Source: Micromonospora ureilytica | GTDB lineage: Bacteria; Actinomycetota; Actinomycetes; Mycobacteriales; Micromonosporaceae | Reading direction: 5' to 3' | Length of the DNA: 64,000 bases | Assembly: GCF_015751765.1 (NCBI RefSeq) | Contig: NZ_JADOTX010000001.1 | Span: 4,588,001 to 4,652,000, forward strand | Shown here: positions 17,530 to 29,612 of the stretch, one piece after another | Layout of the letters: every line of letters starts with the position of its first letter | How positions within the stretch are numbered: position 1 is the stretch's first letter | Notes under the pieces: generated by a model | Seen by the model: only the letters and a program-made list of their open reading frames with translations | Databases searched by the model: none | Told to the model about the DNA's origin: nothing | Position numbers and translations under genes: made by a program

Positions 17530-18537
17530 TCAGCGGGTCGGGGTGGGGGTTGGCGTTTCGCTCGGCGGCAGACCGGTGACCGTACCGGTCGGCAGCGGCG
17601 TTCCGGTCGGCTCGGGCGTTCCGCTCGGGTCCGGCGTGCCGCTCGGCTCCGGCGTGCTGCTCGGTGGCGTGGGTGGGAGGGGCGCGCCCGGTGCGCGGGG
17701 CACGAAGGGGGCCTGCTCCGGGCAGTACGGGTACGCCCGCAGTGCCGAATCCTTGTAAGCGCCGTCCAAGCAGTCCGGGTAGCCGAGCCGGATCGGATTG
17801 CCGTTCTGGTCGAAGAGCCGGGCGTTCTCCACCAGGCGGCCCTCGCTGTCGTAGACGAAGACGTCCCGGACCCTGTCGTACTGGCTGTCGACCGAGGTCT
17901 GGTCGTAGCCGTAGTCGCCGTAGCGCATCCGGTCCTCGGCCTGCACGAGTGCGGCGAGCGCGAAGACCACCAGCACCGCGCTGCTCACCTGCACGACCGA
18001 GCGCGGCCAGCGGGTCAGCTGGGCCGAACGGCGACCGATCCAGATGGAGCCGAGCACGAAACCGATCAGCATGATCAGGCCGGCGAGCAGCTCACCGCCG
18101 AGCCTCGGTAGCGGCCCGAAGTCGCCACCGGTGGTGGCGACGGTGACCAGCATCGCCGCCAGATAGCCGCGCAGCACCCACCAGGCCGGGCGCAGCAGTC
18201 GGAGGAAGTCGCTGGCCGTCGCGTACCCCAGGGGTGGGCCGAGACGGGTGTCCATCGCGCGTAGCCGGCCGCGGACCCCTGCCATCGCGCTCGCCACCCG
18301 CTGGTCGAGGTTGCGCCCGCCGCCCGGCGCGGCGCCGGCCGCGGCGCGCAGCTCGGCGGCGTACGTCTCGGGCTCGCCCAGCCGCTCGACCAGGGTGCCC
18401 TCGGACTCGGCGGCGACCTCGGTGAGGTGGTCGGCCAGGTCCTCGGTCAGCTCGTCGCGTTGCGTGGTCGGCAGGTCGGCCAGAGCGGCCCGGACCCTCG
18501 CCACGTAGTCGGTGATCTCCTGCTCCGTGACGGTCAT
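17530..18537 (-). CDS. HAAS-domain (DUF1700-like) membrane protein, PadR partner
   Basis: A 335-residue protein. Residues 1-75 are a HAAS-type helical signalling domain (LPTTQRDELTEDLADHL..RLGEPETYAAEL), commonly encoded beside PadR regulators. Three or four membrane helices follow (residues ~125-225), then an extracellular domain with two cysteines (DCLDG and YPYCPEQ) and a C-terminal tail of ~50 residues rich in Pro, Thr and Ser with SGTPxP repeats. ATG 18537 overlaps the PadR stop (ATGA). The pairing suggests a sensor or target of PadR control at the envelope. The tail may span the wall. Confidence 0.85.
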   Translation of the reverse strand: MTVTEQEITDYVARVRAALADLPTTQRDELTEDLADHLTEVAAESEGTLVERLGEPETYAAELRAAAGAAPGGGRNLDQRVASAMAGVRGRLRAMDTRLGPPLGYATASDFLRLLRPAWWVLRGYLAAMLVTVATTGGDFGPLPRLGGELLAGLIMLIGFVLGSIWIGRRSAQLTRWPRSVVQVSSAVLVVFALAALVQAEDRMRYGDYGYDQTSVDSQYDRVRDVFVYDSEGRLVENARLFDQNGNPIRLGYPDCLDGAYKDSALRAYPYCPEQAPFVPRAPGAPLPPTPPSSTPEPSGTPDPSGTPEPTGTPLPTGTVTGLPPSETPTPTPTR

Positions 18538-18866
18538 GCCGCCAGCCCCCGATCGTCGAGCAGAGTGTCCATGGTGGTGGCGAACGAGCGCCAGAGCTTG
18601 CCGGAGCGGGTCAGCTGGTCGCGCCCCGCGGCGTTGAGTGAGTAGTACTTGCGGTGCGGCCCGGATTCGCTCGGCACGACGTAGGTGGTGAGCAGGCCGG
18701 CGGCGAAGAGGCGGCGCAGCGTCCCGTAGACCGAGGCATCTCCGACCTCCTCCAGGCCGGCCTCGCGAAGCCGGCGCAGGATGTCGTAACCGTAACCGTC
18801 CTCCTCTCGGAGCACGGCCAGGACGGCCAGATCGAGCACGCCCTTCAGCAACTGTGTGGTGTCCAC
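18534..18866 (-). CDS. PadR-family transcriptional regulator
   Basis: A ~110-residue winged-helix protein from GTG 18866 (VDTTQLLKGVLDLAVLAVL); GTG 18875 would add three residues. The winged helix runs through YGYDILRRL, a recognition region ending SVYGTLRRL, and the wing GPHRKYYSLNAAGRDQL, followed by a short dimer helix. PadR proteins are dimeric repressors released by small ligands. It is coupled to the HAAS protein gene by an ATGA overlap. A near-perfect dyad lies just upstream of its start (18877-18897), so autoregulation is likely. Confidence 0.92.
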   Translation of the reverse strand: MDTTQLLKGVLDLAVLAVLREEDGYGYDILRRLREAGLEEVGDASVYGTLRRLFAAGLLTTYVVPSESGPHRKYYSLNAAGRDQLTRSGKLWRSFATTMDTLLDDRGLAA

Positions 18867-18876
18867 GCATTGCACA

Positions 18877-18897
18877 CTACTGCGTAATGCGAAGTAG
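18877..18897. promoter_or_regulatory. Candidate PadR operator
   Basis: A 21-bp dyad in which 8 of 10 base pairs are symmetric: the arms read CTACTGCG and GCGAAGTAG on the plus strand around a central TAAT. It sits 11 bp upstream of the PadR GTG and next to a TAGTGT hexamer (minus strand, 18874-18879) that could be the -10 of a leaderless transcript. Bound repressor would block RNA polymerase. Confidence 0.55.
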
Positions 18898-18937
18898 CGT
18901 CAACGATCACGCCCGACAGGCGAGTTGATCAAGCCTG

Positions 18938-19894
18938 CTAGCGCGCCGCGGATGGCTGGAGACTCCAGGCGATGCCGTCGAGGATGTCGTGCTCCGACGC
19001 GACCACCGACGGCATCCCGGCCCGCTCCATGATCACGCGAAGCACCAGTGCTCCCGCGCCGATCACGTCGGCTCGGCCTGGGTGCATCACCGGGTTCGCC
19101 AACCGCTGTGCACGGGTCTGACCCAGCAGCTCCGCGGTCACCCGGGCGACCTCCTCGTACGACACCCGGGCGTGGTGGATGCGCTCCGGGTCGTACTCCC
19201 GCAGGCCCTGCGCGAGAGCGACAACTGTGGTGACCGACCCGGCGAGGCCGACCAGGGTGGCCGCCTCACGACCGGGCACCACGGCGAGCGCCCGGTCCAC
19301 CACTGCCGCGATGTCGGCCTGCGCCGCCGCGACCTGCTCGGACGTGGGCGGGTCACCGGGCAGGTGCCGCTCTGTCATCCGGACACAGCCGATGTCCACC
19401 GAGATCGCCGACCGCACCCCGGCGGCCCGGTCACCGACCACGAACTCGGTGGAGCCACCACCGATGTCGACGACCAGGAAGGGCTCCCTCGCGTCGGCGG
19501 GAAGCCCGCGCACCGCGCCGGTGAACGACAGCCGGGCCTCCTCGTCGCCGCTGACCACCTCGGGCGCGACACCGAGGGTGGCCCGCACCATCTCGGTGAA
19601 GTCGGCGGCGTTCGCGGCATCCCGGGAGGCCGAGGTGGCACACATCCGTACGCGCTGCGCACCCAGCTTCTCGATGTCGGCGGCGTACGACGCCAATGCG
19701 ACCCGGGTCCGCTCGATCGCCTCCGGCGCCAGTCGGCCGGTGCGGTCCACGCCCTGCCCCAACCGGACGATCTCCATCCGCCGGGTCAGGTCGGTCAGCG
19801 GCGCCTGCGGCCCGGTCGAGGCGTCGGGCAGGTCGGCGACCAGGAGTCGGATCGAGTTGGTCCCGCAGTCGATGGCCGCCACACGCGTCGTCAC
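18938..19894 (-). CDS. ppx: Ppx/GppA exopolyphosphatase family protein
   Basis: A 318-residue member of the ASKHA fold that hydrolyses polyphosphate or pppGpp. The phosphate-1 loop is AAIDCGTNSIRLLVADL at the N-terminus, and phosphate-2 is VVDIGGGSTEFVVG near residue 142. A conserved RADVIGAGALVL follows. It is the short actinobacterial form without the C-terminal HD domain, similar to mycobacterial Ppx1/Ppx2. In other actinobacteria it is linked to eno, FtsB-like and DUF501 genes, as it is here apart from three inserted genes. Whether it acts on polyP or pppGpp cannot be told from sequence. Confidence 0.92.
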   Translation of the reverse strand: MTTRVAAIDCGTNSIRLLVADLPDASTGPQAPLTDLTRRMEIVRLGQGVDRTGRLAPEAIERTRVALASYAADIEKLGAQRVRMCATSASRDAANAADFTEMVRATLGVAPEVVSGDEEARLSFTGAVRGLPADAREPFLVVDIGGGSTEFVVGDRAAGVRSAISVDIGCVRMTERHLPGDPPTSEQVAAAQADIAAVVDRALAVVPGREAATLVGLAGSVTTVVALAQGLREYDPERIHHARVSYEEVARVTAELLGQTRAQRLANPVMHPGRADVIGAGALVLRVIMERAGMPSVVASEHDILDGIAWSLQPSAAR

Positions 19895-20002
19895 CCCGCA
19901 ACCCTACGACAGCGCACCGGCGGTGCCCGCCTGGTGGGCCGAGCAGGCGGCAGCCAGCCTGGCGGGCCCGGTCGCCCTACTGAGCCCGATGACTACCAGG
20001 CA

Positions 20003-21010
20003 TCAAAATGACTCAGGGGCATCACGCTCAACAGGACGACCGGCACCCAACAGCTCCGCGCCGAGCACGGTCAGGTGATGTCGGACGGCCCCGCCCTCCC
20101 GTTCGCTGGCCACCAGACCGGCGGCCCGCAGGGCGGTGGCGTGCTCGGAGGCCGAGGAGAGACTGACCCCGGAGGCCCGGGACAACAGGGTGGTGGTCAA
20201 CCCGCCGTCGGCCGCCAGTCGGCGCAGCACCAACGCCCGGGTGACGCCGAGCAGCCGACCGAGGGCATCGTCGTCGGCGGGGGCGTCGCGGGCGGGCATC
20301 ACCACCGGGTAGACGAGCAGGATCGGATAACCCTGCTCGACCAGCACCCGGGGGCGCGGCCCGGCCAACGGTGAGGGCAACAGGATGACCCCGTGACCGG
20401 TGCCGGGGAGATCACCGTCCCACCACGTCCGTATCTCCAGCACCGGCTCCCGCCACCGGATCCCCGGGTGCAGACCCGCGAAGAGGGCGGCCAGGCCGTG
20501 CCGCGCCAGCCGCTGGCTGGCAGACGTCACCTGCTGACGGTACGCGGACAGCAGCTCGGCCCAGTGCGGTTCGAGCACCGTGTCGAACCAGGTCTGCACG
20601 GCCCCGCCGAACAGGTCCAGCACCTCCGGGTCGGCCGCCGCGAAGCGCCGCCGCAGCAGGCTGGCCGGCGTGTCCGCGTACGCCATGGTGACCTCGGCGC
20701 GGACCCGCCGTGCCGGGGTGGCCCGAATCGCCTCCAGACCGGCCTCCACCGACTCCAGGCCGGCGAAGGGCGTGACGAAGTCCGGCAGACGCCCCCGGTC
20801 GGGCAGCAGGTGCCGCAGGATCGCGGTGGCGGCCTGGGCGGCAGCCGTGCCCTCGGCCGCCACCGCCCGCTCGGCCAGGGTCGGTGCCATCGCCGCGACC
20901 GTGGGATCGCGCAGCCACTGACCGGCCAGCAGCGCGATCCCGACCGGGTGCAACCGATCGGCGAACCGCACCCGACACAGGTCGGCCGACCCGAGTTGGA
21001 GGCGAAGCAT
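20003..21010 (-). CDS. ArsR-like helix-turn-helix regulator with N-terminal DUF5937-type domain
   Basis: A 335-residue protein from ATG 21010 (MLRLQLGSADLCRVRFA). The last ~80 residues form a winged helix (LLSRASGVSLSSASEHATALRAAGLVASEREGGAVRHHLT), typical of ArsR-like regulators. The larger N-terminal part is helical and matches the layout of actinobacterial regulators with a DUF5937-type sensor region. No metal-binding cysteine motif is visible, so a small-molecule ligand is more likely. It faces the lipoprotein esterase gene with only 97 bp between the starts, making that gene its obvious candidate target. The family name is from memory and moderately certain. Confidence 0.82.
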   Translation of the reverse strand: MLRLQLGSADLCRVRFADRLHPVGIALLAGQWLRDPTVAAMAPTLAERAVAAEGTAAAQAATAILRHLLPDRGRLPDFVTPFAGLESVEAGLEAIRATPARRVRAEVTMAYADTPASLLRRRFAAADPEVLDLFGGAVQTWFDTVLEPHWAELLSAYRQQVTSASQRLARHGLAALFAGLHPGIRWREPVLEIRTWWDGDLPGTGHGVILLPSPLAGPRPRVLVEQGYPILLVYPVVMPARDAPADDDALGRLLGVTRALVLRRLAADGGLTTTLLSRASGVSLSSASEHATALRAAGLVASEREGGAVRHHLTVLGAELLGAGRPVERDAPESF

Positions 21011-21107
21011 GGCAACAGCCTGCCTGCCTTCGCCCAGGACCGAAAGGGTTGATTCGCCGCCGGATGATCTCCAGTGTGGACCCAGGGGTCGACGGGGGGT
21101 GGCCGGC

Positions 21108-21998
21108 GTGCGGCAAACGGTGGCAGTGTTAACGGGGCTCTGCCTCATCGTCGTGGCCGCGGCCTGTGGTGAGCGGGGGCAGCCCTCGTCGGCCCCGCCA
21201 GCCACACCGTCCGCGTCGAGCGAACGACCGGCGGCGGGCGACCACCAGCTCACCCTGCGACACAACGGGCTCGACCGCACCTACCTGCTGCACGCGCCAC
21301 CGGGGTACGACCCGGGCAGGCCCTCCGCGCTGGTGCTCGCGCTGCACTTCTATCCCGGCAGCGGAACCTCGATGTGGGAGTTGGCGGGCCTGGACGCCAA
21401 GGCCGACAAGGACAACACGCTGGTGGCCTACCCCGACGGGCAGGGCGGCGGTTTCAACGCGCTGATCTGCTGCGGCAAGGCGGACGACGTCGGCTTCCTC
21501 AACGCCCTCACCGACCATCTGGTGCAGACCTGGCACGCGGACCCGAACCGGGTGTTCCTCACCGGCATCTCGAACGGCGGCGACATGAGCTTCCGGGCGG
21601 CGGTGGAGAGCACTGGCACGTTCGCCGCGATCGGGGTGGTCAGCGGTGGTTACAGCGGACATTTGACCACCCCCGACAGCTACGTGCCGAAGAGCCCGGT
21701 CTCCGTGATCACCTTCATCGGCGGCCAGGACCGGTACGCCTCGACCTTCCAGGACGGAATGCGGACCTGGCAGCAGCGGCTCAACTGCCGCCCGAGCCCG
21801 AAGGCGTCCGGGGTGCCGGGTGTGACGCACACGGTGGCGGGCTGCGCCGACGGCAGCGAGGTCAGCGTCTACACGCTCGCCGACATGGGCCACAGCTGGC
21901 CGGGAGCGACAACGGGTCAACTCGCCGCGTCCTCCGCGGGATTGTCCGCCACCGACCTGATGTGGGAGTTCTTCGCCGCCCACCCCCGCAAGGGCTGA
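21108..21998 (+). CDS. Secreted lipoprotein esterase (LpqC/PHB-depolymerase-like)
   Basis: A 296-residue alpha/beta hydrolase exported as a lipoprotein. GTG 21108 follows a G-rich ribosome site and gives a short signal peptide ending in the lipobox VVAAAC. The nucleophile is in GISNGGDM (G-x-S-x-G), an oxyanion His-containing region is LALHFYPGSG and the C-terminal His lies in MGHSWPG. The pattern matches the feruloyl esterase/polyhydroxybutyrate depolymerase-like family (LpqC in mycobacteria). Several cysteines (ICCGKAD, LNCRP, AGCAD) may form disulfides. Codon 8 (21129-21131) is TTA, so its synthesis may depend on the UUA tRNA. The divergent ArsR-like gene probably controls it. Confidence 0.9.
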   Translation: MRQTVAVLTGLCLIVVAAACGERGQPSSAPPATPSASSERPAAGDHQLTLRHNGLDRTYLLHAPPGYDPGRPSALVLALHFYPGSGTSMWELAGLDAKADKDNTLVAYPDGQGGGFNALICCGKADDVGFLNALTDHLVQTWHADPNRVFLTGISNGGDMSFRAAVESTGTFAAIGVVSGGYSGHLTTPDSYVPKSPVSVITFIGGQDRYASTFQDGMRTWQQRLNCRPSPKASGVPGVTHTVAGCADGSEVSVYTLADMGHSWPGATTGQLAASSAGLSATDLMWEFFAAHPRKG

Positions 21999-22535
21999 TC
22001 AGAGCCGCAGCAGCATCCGGGTGTTGCCAAGCGTGTTCGGCTTGACCCGCTCCAGGTCCAGGAACTCCGCGACACCCTCGTCGTACGAGCGCAGCAGCTG
22101 CTCGTAGACGGGCTGCGGCACCGGAGCGCCGTCGATCTCGCGGAAGCCGAACGAGCCGAAGAACCTGGTCTCGAAGGTGAGCACGAAGATCCGCGCCACA
22201 CCCAACTCCCGGGCCGCGTCGATCAGCTCGCCGACCAGTTGGTGACCGATCCGACGGCCCCGGCAGGACGGGTCCACTGCCACCGTGCGGATCTCGGCCA
22301 GGTCCTCCCACATGACGTGCAGCGCGCCGCAGCCCACCACCACGTCGTCCTCGGCCCGGACCGCGACCCGGAACTCCTGCACGTCCTCGAAGAGGGTGAC
22401 GGTGGCCTTGCTCAACAGCCTCCGGTCGTCGGTGTAGGTGTCGACGAGTCGCCGGATGCCCCGCACATCCCCGGTGCGGGCCCGCCGTACGAGGATCTGA
22501 CTCTCGGGCGCCTCGGACCCGGTCTGGGCGTTCAC
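21999..22535 (-). CDS. argA: N-acetylglutamate synthase-type GNAT acetyltransferase
   Basis: A 178-residue GNAT protein that acetylates glutamate at the start of arginine synthesis. It resembles as I recall it the short mycobacterial ArgA (Rv2747): matching stretches include ILVRRARTGDV, GCGALHVMWEDLAEIRTVAV, FVLTFETRFFGSFGF and a C-terminus RVKPNTLGNTRMLLRL. The acetyl-CoA loop is CRGRRIGHQLV. There is no kinase-like domain as in the E. coli enzyme. GTG 22535 overlaps the DUF501 stop (GTGA). It converges with the esterase gene end-to-end, with only the stop codons between. Confidence 0.9.
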   Translation of the reverse strand: MNAQTGSEAPESQILVRRARTGDVRGIRRLVDTYTDDRRLLSKATVTLFEDVQEFRVAVRAEDDVVVGCGALHVMWEDLAEIRTVAVDPSCRGRRIGHQLVGELIDAARELGVARIFVLTFETRFFGSFGFREIDGAPVPQPVYEQLLRSYDEGVAEFLDLERVKPNTLGNTRMLLRL

Positions 22536-23098
22536 TCGCCCGCCGGCACGTCCACGCAGGGCCCCGCCGACCACCAGGGCTCGACCAGCTCCAACGTCTC
22601 GTCGCCGAACGGGTTCACGCCGGGGCCGGCGCCCAGCGCATGACCCAGGTGCACGTGCAGGCACTTCACCCGGCCCGGCATCCCGCCGGCCGAGATGCCG
22701 GCGATCTCCGGGACCTCGCCGACCGCCTCCCGGCGGGTGAGGTAGTCCTCGTGCGCCGCACGGTAGTTAGCGGCCAACTCCGGGTCCGTCGTCAGCCGGT
22801 CCGCCATTTCCTTCATCAGCCCCGCCGACTCCAGTCGGCTGCACGCCGCGGTGGCCCGGGGGCAGGTCAGGTAGTAGAGGGTCGGGAACGGGGTGCCGTC
22901 GGCGAGGCGGGGGGTCGTCTCCACCACGTCCGGCAGGCCGCACGGGCAACGGTGGGCAACCGCCCGGGTGCCCCGGGGCGTGCGGCCGAGCTGCGCGGCC
23001 ACCGCCGCCAGATCGGCTTCGGTGGCTGGCTCCCGCTGCGGCAGGGGAACGGAGTCCGCCGCCGGCTCCGACGGTGGTACGACAGTCACGGTGCCCAT
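22532..23098 (-). CDS. DUF501 domain protein
   Basis: A 188-residue soluble protein. The conserved cysteine/histidine features AHRCPCGLPDVV, YYLTCPRA and KCLHVHLGHAL mark DUF501 and could bind a metal. As I recall it lies between the FtsB-like gene and ppx in most actinobacteria, including mycobacteria (Rv1025), and its function is unknown. ATG 23098 follows the FtsB-like gene by 25 bp. Its end is coupled to the acetyltransferase gene. Confidence 0.92.
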   Translation of the reverse strand: MGTVTVVPPSEPAADSVPLPQREPATEADLAAVAAQLGRTPRGTRAVAHRCPCGLPDVVETTPRLADGTPFPTLYYLTCPRATAACSRLESAGLMKEMADRLTTDPELAANYRAAHEDYLTRREAVGEVPEIAGISAGGMPGRVKCLHVHLGHALGAGPGVNPFGDETLELVEPWWSAGPCVDVPAGE

Positions 23099-23123
23099 CT
23101 CTCCTGGTGTGCTGGTCGGTGGC

Positions 23124-23762
23124 TCACTTGCCCGGCTGCTGGTTGTCCGCCGCCTGCACGCTCGACCAGAGCGTGTCGTACCAGGTCGCCGGCCCGGGCG
23201 GGGCGGCCGAACCGGCCGACTTCCCAGCGTCCCGGGCGGCGCCCTCCGGGTCGTGCAGCACCACCATCATCTTCTCGCCCGGGCGGCCCATGAAGAACCG
23301 TTCCCGAGCCTGCGTCTCGATGAACGCCTTGTCCTGCCACTTCGCGGCCCTCTCGGCGAGCTTCGCGATCTCCCGCTCCTGCACCGCCTGGGCGGCCTCC
23401 ATCCGCTCGATGTTGGCCTGCTGGTCCAGGTAGACCCGGACCGGGTAGGTGTAGGCCAGCGCGAGCGCGATCAGGACCGCGAACAGCACGGTGGCCCGGC
23501 CGGTGAAGCGACGGGGGTGGGGTGCGGCGAGCCGCTTCACGGCGCCACCGGCGGCGGTACGCCGAGCGGCGGCCGGACGATTGGCGGAACGCACACCTTC
23601 GGCGCCCCGGGCAGCACCCGGCGCGCGACCGGCGGCGCGTGGCTCGGCGCGTACACCGGCCTCCCGGACCGATCCCCGAGTGGCGCGCCCGCCGCCCGGC
23701 CGACCGGACTGACCCGGCCGACGAGCGGGACGCTGACCACCCGGTGTGCGGCGCTGCTGCAT
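23124..23762 (-). CDS. FtsB/DivIC-like septum formation initiator
   Basis: A 212-residue bitopic protein. The N-terminal ~80 residues are very basic and low-complexity (Arg, Gly, Ala, Pro). One transmembrane helix lies near residues 88-106 (ATVLFAVLIALALAYTY), followed by a short coiled coil (LDQQANIERMEAAQAVQEREIAKL) and an extracellular tail. The domain order matches actinobacterial FtsB-like proteins of the divisome. ATG 23762 is preferred over GTG 23768. Enolase precedes it by 32 bp on the same strand, the usual eno-ftsB-DUF501 arrangement. Confidence 0.92.
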   Translation of the reverse strand: MQQRRTPGGQRPARRPGQSGRPGGGRATRGSVREAGVRAEPRAAGRAPGAARGAEGVRSANRPAAARRTAAGGAVKRLAAPHPRRFTGRATVLFAVLIALALAYTYPVRVYLDQQANIERMEAAQAVQEREIAKLAERAAKWQDKAFIETQARERFFMGRPGEKMMVVLHDPEGAARDAGKSAGSAAPPGPATWYDTLWSSVQAADNQQPGK

Positions 23763-23794
23763 CGTCACACCCCTCCCCCGAGGCTTCGTGCGTC

Positions 23795-27650
<3,856 letters not shown>

Positions 27651-27706
27651 CCGCCCACCCTACCGACCGCCCACCGTCACCACGGCCGGGTTGAGGCCAC
27701 TCCGTC

Positions 27707-27761
27707 GATCATGAAGTTATTGCCATCCACCTCGGCGTGTCGGGGCAATAACTTCATGATC
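27707..27761. repeat. 55-bp dispersed palindrome, copy 1
   Basis: Perfect 18-bp arms GATCATGAAGTTATTGCC (27707-27724) and its complement (27744-27761) flank a 19-nt loop. In reverse orientation the element matches the one at 45677-45731 at 51 of 55 positions, including part of the loop. Its right end overlaps the mazG stop codon, so here it could also work as a terminator. Confidence 0.9.
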
Positions 27762-28740
27762 ACCGGGGAGGTGGGGGTTCGGCGGCGCGGATCGACTGGG
27801 CTTGGGACAGGGTGGTTTGGCGGAGGGCTGACTCGGGGTCCATGCCTGCCTTGTGGGCTGCGGCCACCGCTGCCAAGAGGTCGGCGCCCAGTTTCGCTTC
27901 GGCGTCCGCCTGGGCTTCTGGTACTGGAAGTGGGACCTTGATGCCGGCCCGGGCGGCGCGGTCCAGGATCTGCGTTGCCAGGGCCAGCGCGGGCTGGCTC
28001 AGGGCCACCCCGTCCAGCACCGATTGGCGTGCCTTCTCGGCGCGCTTGATCCGCTCCCAGTTCTCGGTGATCTCCTCCAGGGTGCCCACCTCGGCACCGG
28101 CGAAGACGTGCGGATTACGCCGGATCATCTTGTCGACCAGGCCACCGGCCACGTCGTCGATGCTCCACCGCTCATCCTCGGGCAACTCCTCGGCGAGCCG
28201 CGCGTGCAGCACCACCTGCAACAGGACGTCGCCCAACTCCTCGCGCAGCGCGTCGGTGTCGTCGGCGCTGATCGCGTCGTACGCCTCGTAGCTCTCCTCC
28301 AGCAGGTAACCGGCGAGGCTGCGGTGCGTCTGCGCCCGCTTCCACGGGTCGCCACCCGGAGAGGCCAGTCGATCCAGCACGGCCACCGCGTCGAGCAGCC
28401 GGGCACCCGGTGGATCCCACGAGCCGTACATCAACTCCATCTCGGCCAACCCCGGCTGCCGGGCCAGCCGCAGACCCAACTCCCGGGCCAGTGCCTCGTC
28501 ACCCGCCGGGCCGGCCAGCCACACCACAGTGCCGTGCGACGCCACCACGTCCAGCAACGGCTGCGTCGCCGGGCCGTCCACCACAGTGACCTCGGCGCCC
28601 GCCTGGCGCACGGCCATGACCAACTCGCTGTCCGCGCCGGTCAGCACCGGGTGCTGGCGTACGACGTCCCAGGCCGCGGAGGTCAACAGGCCGGCCGGCA
28701 GCCGGGGTGAGGTGACCAGGAGGACGATCCGTGCCGTCAT
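27760..28740 (-). CDS. mazG: Nucleoside triphosphate pyrophosphohydrolase
   Basis: A 326-residue house-cleaning enzyme that hydrolyses non-canonical or excess NTPs to NMP. Residues ~115-240 are the MazG domain: QTHRSLAGYLLEESYEAYDAI supplies EExxE and LREELGDVLLQVV the ExxD, all present. The N-terminal ~100 residues resemble a SAM-methyltransferase-like (tetrapyrrole methylase-type) remnant region, as in mycobacterial MazG. The C-terminal ~80 residues are a partial second domain. It follows the SurA-like lipoprotein gene by 2 bp, matching the mfd-mazG neighbourhood of other actinobacteria. Confidence 0.95.
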   Translation of the reverse strand: MTARIVLLVTSPRLPAGLLTSAAWDVVRQHPVLTGADSELVMAVRQAGAEVTVVDGPATQPLLDVVASHGTVVWLAGPAGDEALARELGLRLARQPGLAEMELMYGSWDPPGARLLDAVAVLDRLASPGGDPWKRAQTHRSLAGYLLEESYEAYDAISADDTDALREELGDVLLQVVLHARLAEELPEDERWSIDDVAGGLVDKMIRRNPHVFAGAEVGTLEEITENWERIKRAEKARQSVLDGVALSQPALALATQILDRAARAGIKVPLPVPEAQADAEAKLGADLLAAVAAAHKAGMDPESALRQTTLSQAQSIRAAEPPPPR

Positions 28741-28742
28741 GC

Positions 28743-29549
28743 TCAGCTGGCCGTGCCCTCGTCCGGTGCTGGGCCCTCGCCACTCGGGGCGTCGCTCGAC
28801 GGCAGCGGCTCCGGGGTGGAGATGTCCGTGACCGGGCCGGCCTCGTTGATGTACGGCAGTGAGTAGAAGACCAGCGACTGGCCGGTGCTCACCACCGACG
28901 GCACGCCGACCGCCCGGTAGCGCGGGTTGATCGTGACGTCGATCCGGCTCGCCTCGTCCTCCAGCGCGGTGCTGAGGGCGGTGGCGCTGCGGACGAAGCC
29001 GCCGTCACCGAACGCCTGACGGACGTCGGCCACTGACATGCCGCCCTTGATCGCCCCGGTCTTCGCCAGCGCGTCGTAGACGGCCATCAGCGAATCGTCG
29101 CTCAGCTCGGCCGGCGGGAGCTGCTGGTTGAGCACCTGGAGCAGGTCGATCCACTCACCCCAGAGCTTGGCGTACTCGGTGGTCGCCGGCAGCCGCAGGT
29201 TCTGCTCAAGCTGCTGCGGGGTGACCTCGTCGGGCACCTGGATGTTCTTCGCCGCGGCGACCCGCTTGCCGAGATCCATGCTGACCAGCAGGTTGACCAC
29301 GTCCTGACGGGTCACCGCGGCGCGCAACTGCTCCGCCGACGGCGTCGCCCCCGCCTGGCCAGCCTCCTGCCGGACCGCGTCGCCGTACTTCGCCTGCGCG
29401 TCGTCGTAGATCGCGTCGACCCGGTCCACCGAATAGGTGGTGTCACCGACATACGCGGCGACGTTCGGTGCGGACTTGCCGCAGGCGGCGAGGGAGAGGA
29501 CACCCAGGGCCGCGACGCTGGCGGCGGCGATCACACGGCGAGCACGCAT
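28743..29549 (-). CDS. Lipoprotein with SurA N-terminal-like domain
   Basis: A 268-residue lipoprotein from ATG 29549 (MRARRVIAAASVAALGVLSLAACGKS), lipobox LAAC. The helical region from residue ~30 to 150 resembles the SurA/PrsA N-terminal chaperone fold. No parvulin isomerase domain is present. The tail is rich in Pro, Ser and Asp. It lies between mfd and mazG, and may act as an extracytoplasmic chaperone. An in-frame GTG two codons upstream is an alternative start. Confidence 0.85.
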   Translation of the reverse strand: MRARRVIAAASVAALGVLSLAACGKSAPNVAAYVGDTTYSVDRVDAIYDDAQAKYGDAVRQEAGQAGATPSAEQLRAAVTRQDVVNLLVSMDLGKRVAAAKNIQVPDEVTPQQLEQNLRLPATTEYAKLWGEWIDLLQVLNQQLPPAELSDDSLMAVYDALAKTGAIKGGMSVADVRQAFGDGGFVRSATALSTALEDEASRIDVTINPRYRAVGVPSVVSTGQSLVFYSLPYINEAGPVTDISTPEPLPSSDAPSGEGPAPDEGTAS

Positions 29550-29612
29550 ACCCGTCACTCTCTCATGCCCTCTCCCAGGCTGTGACGGCCCCCACCGCAC
29601 CGCGGACCCACC

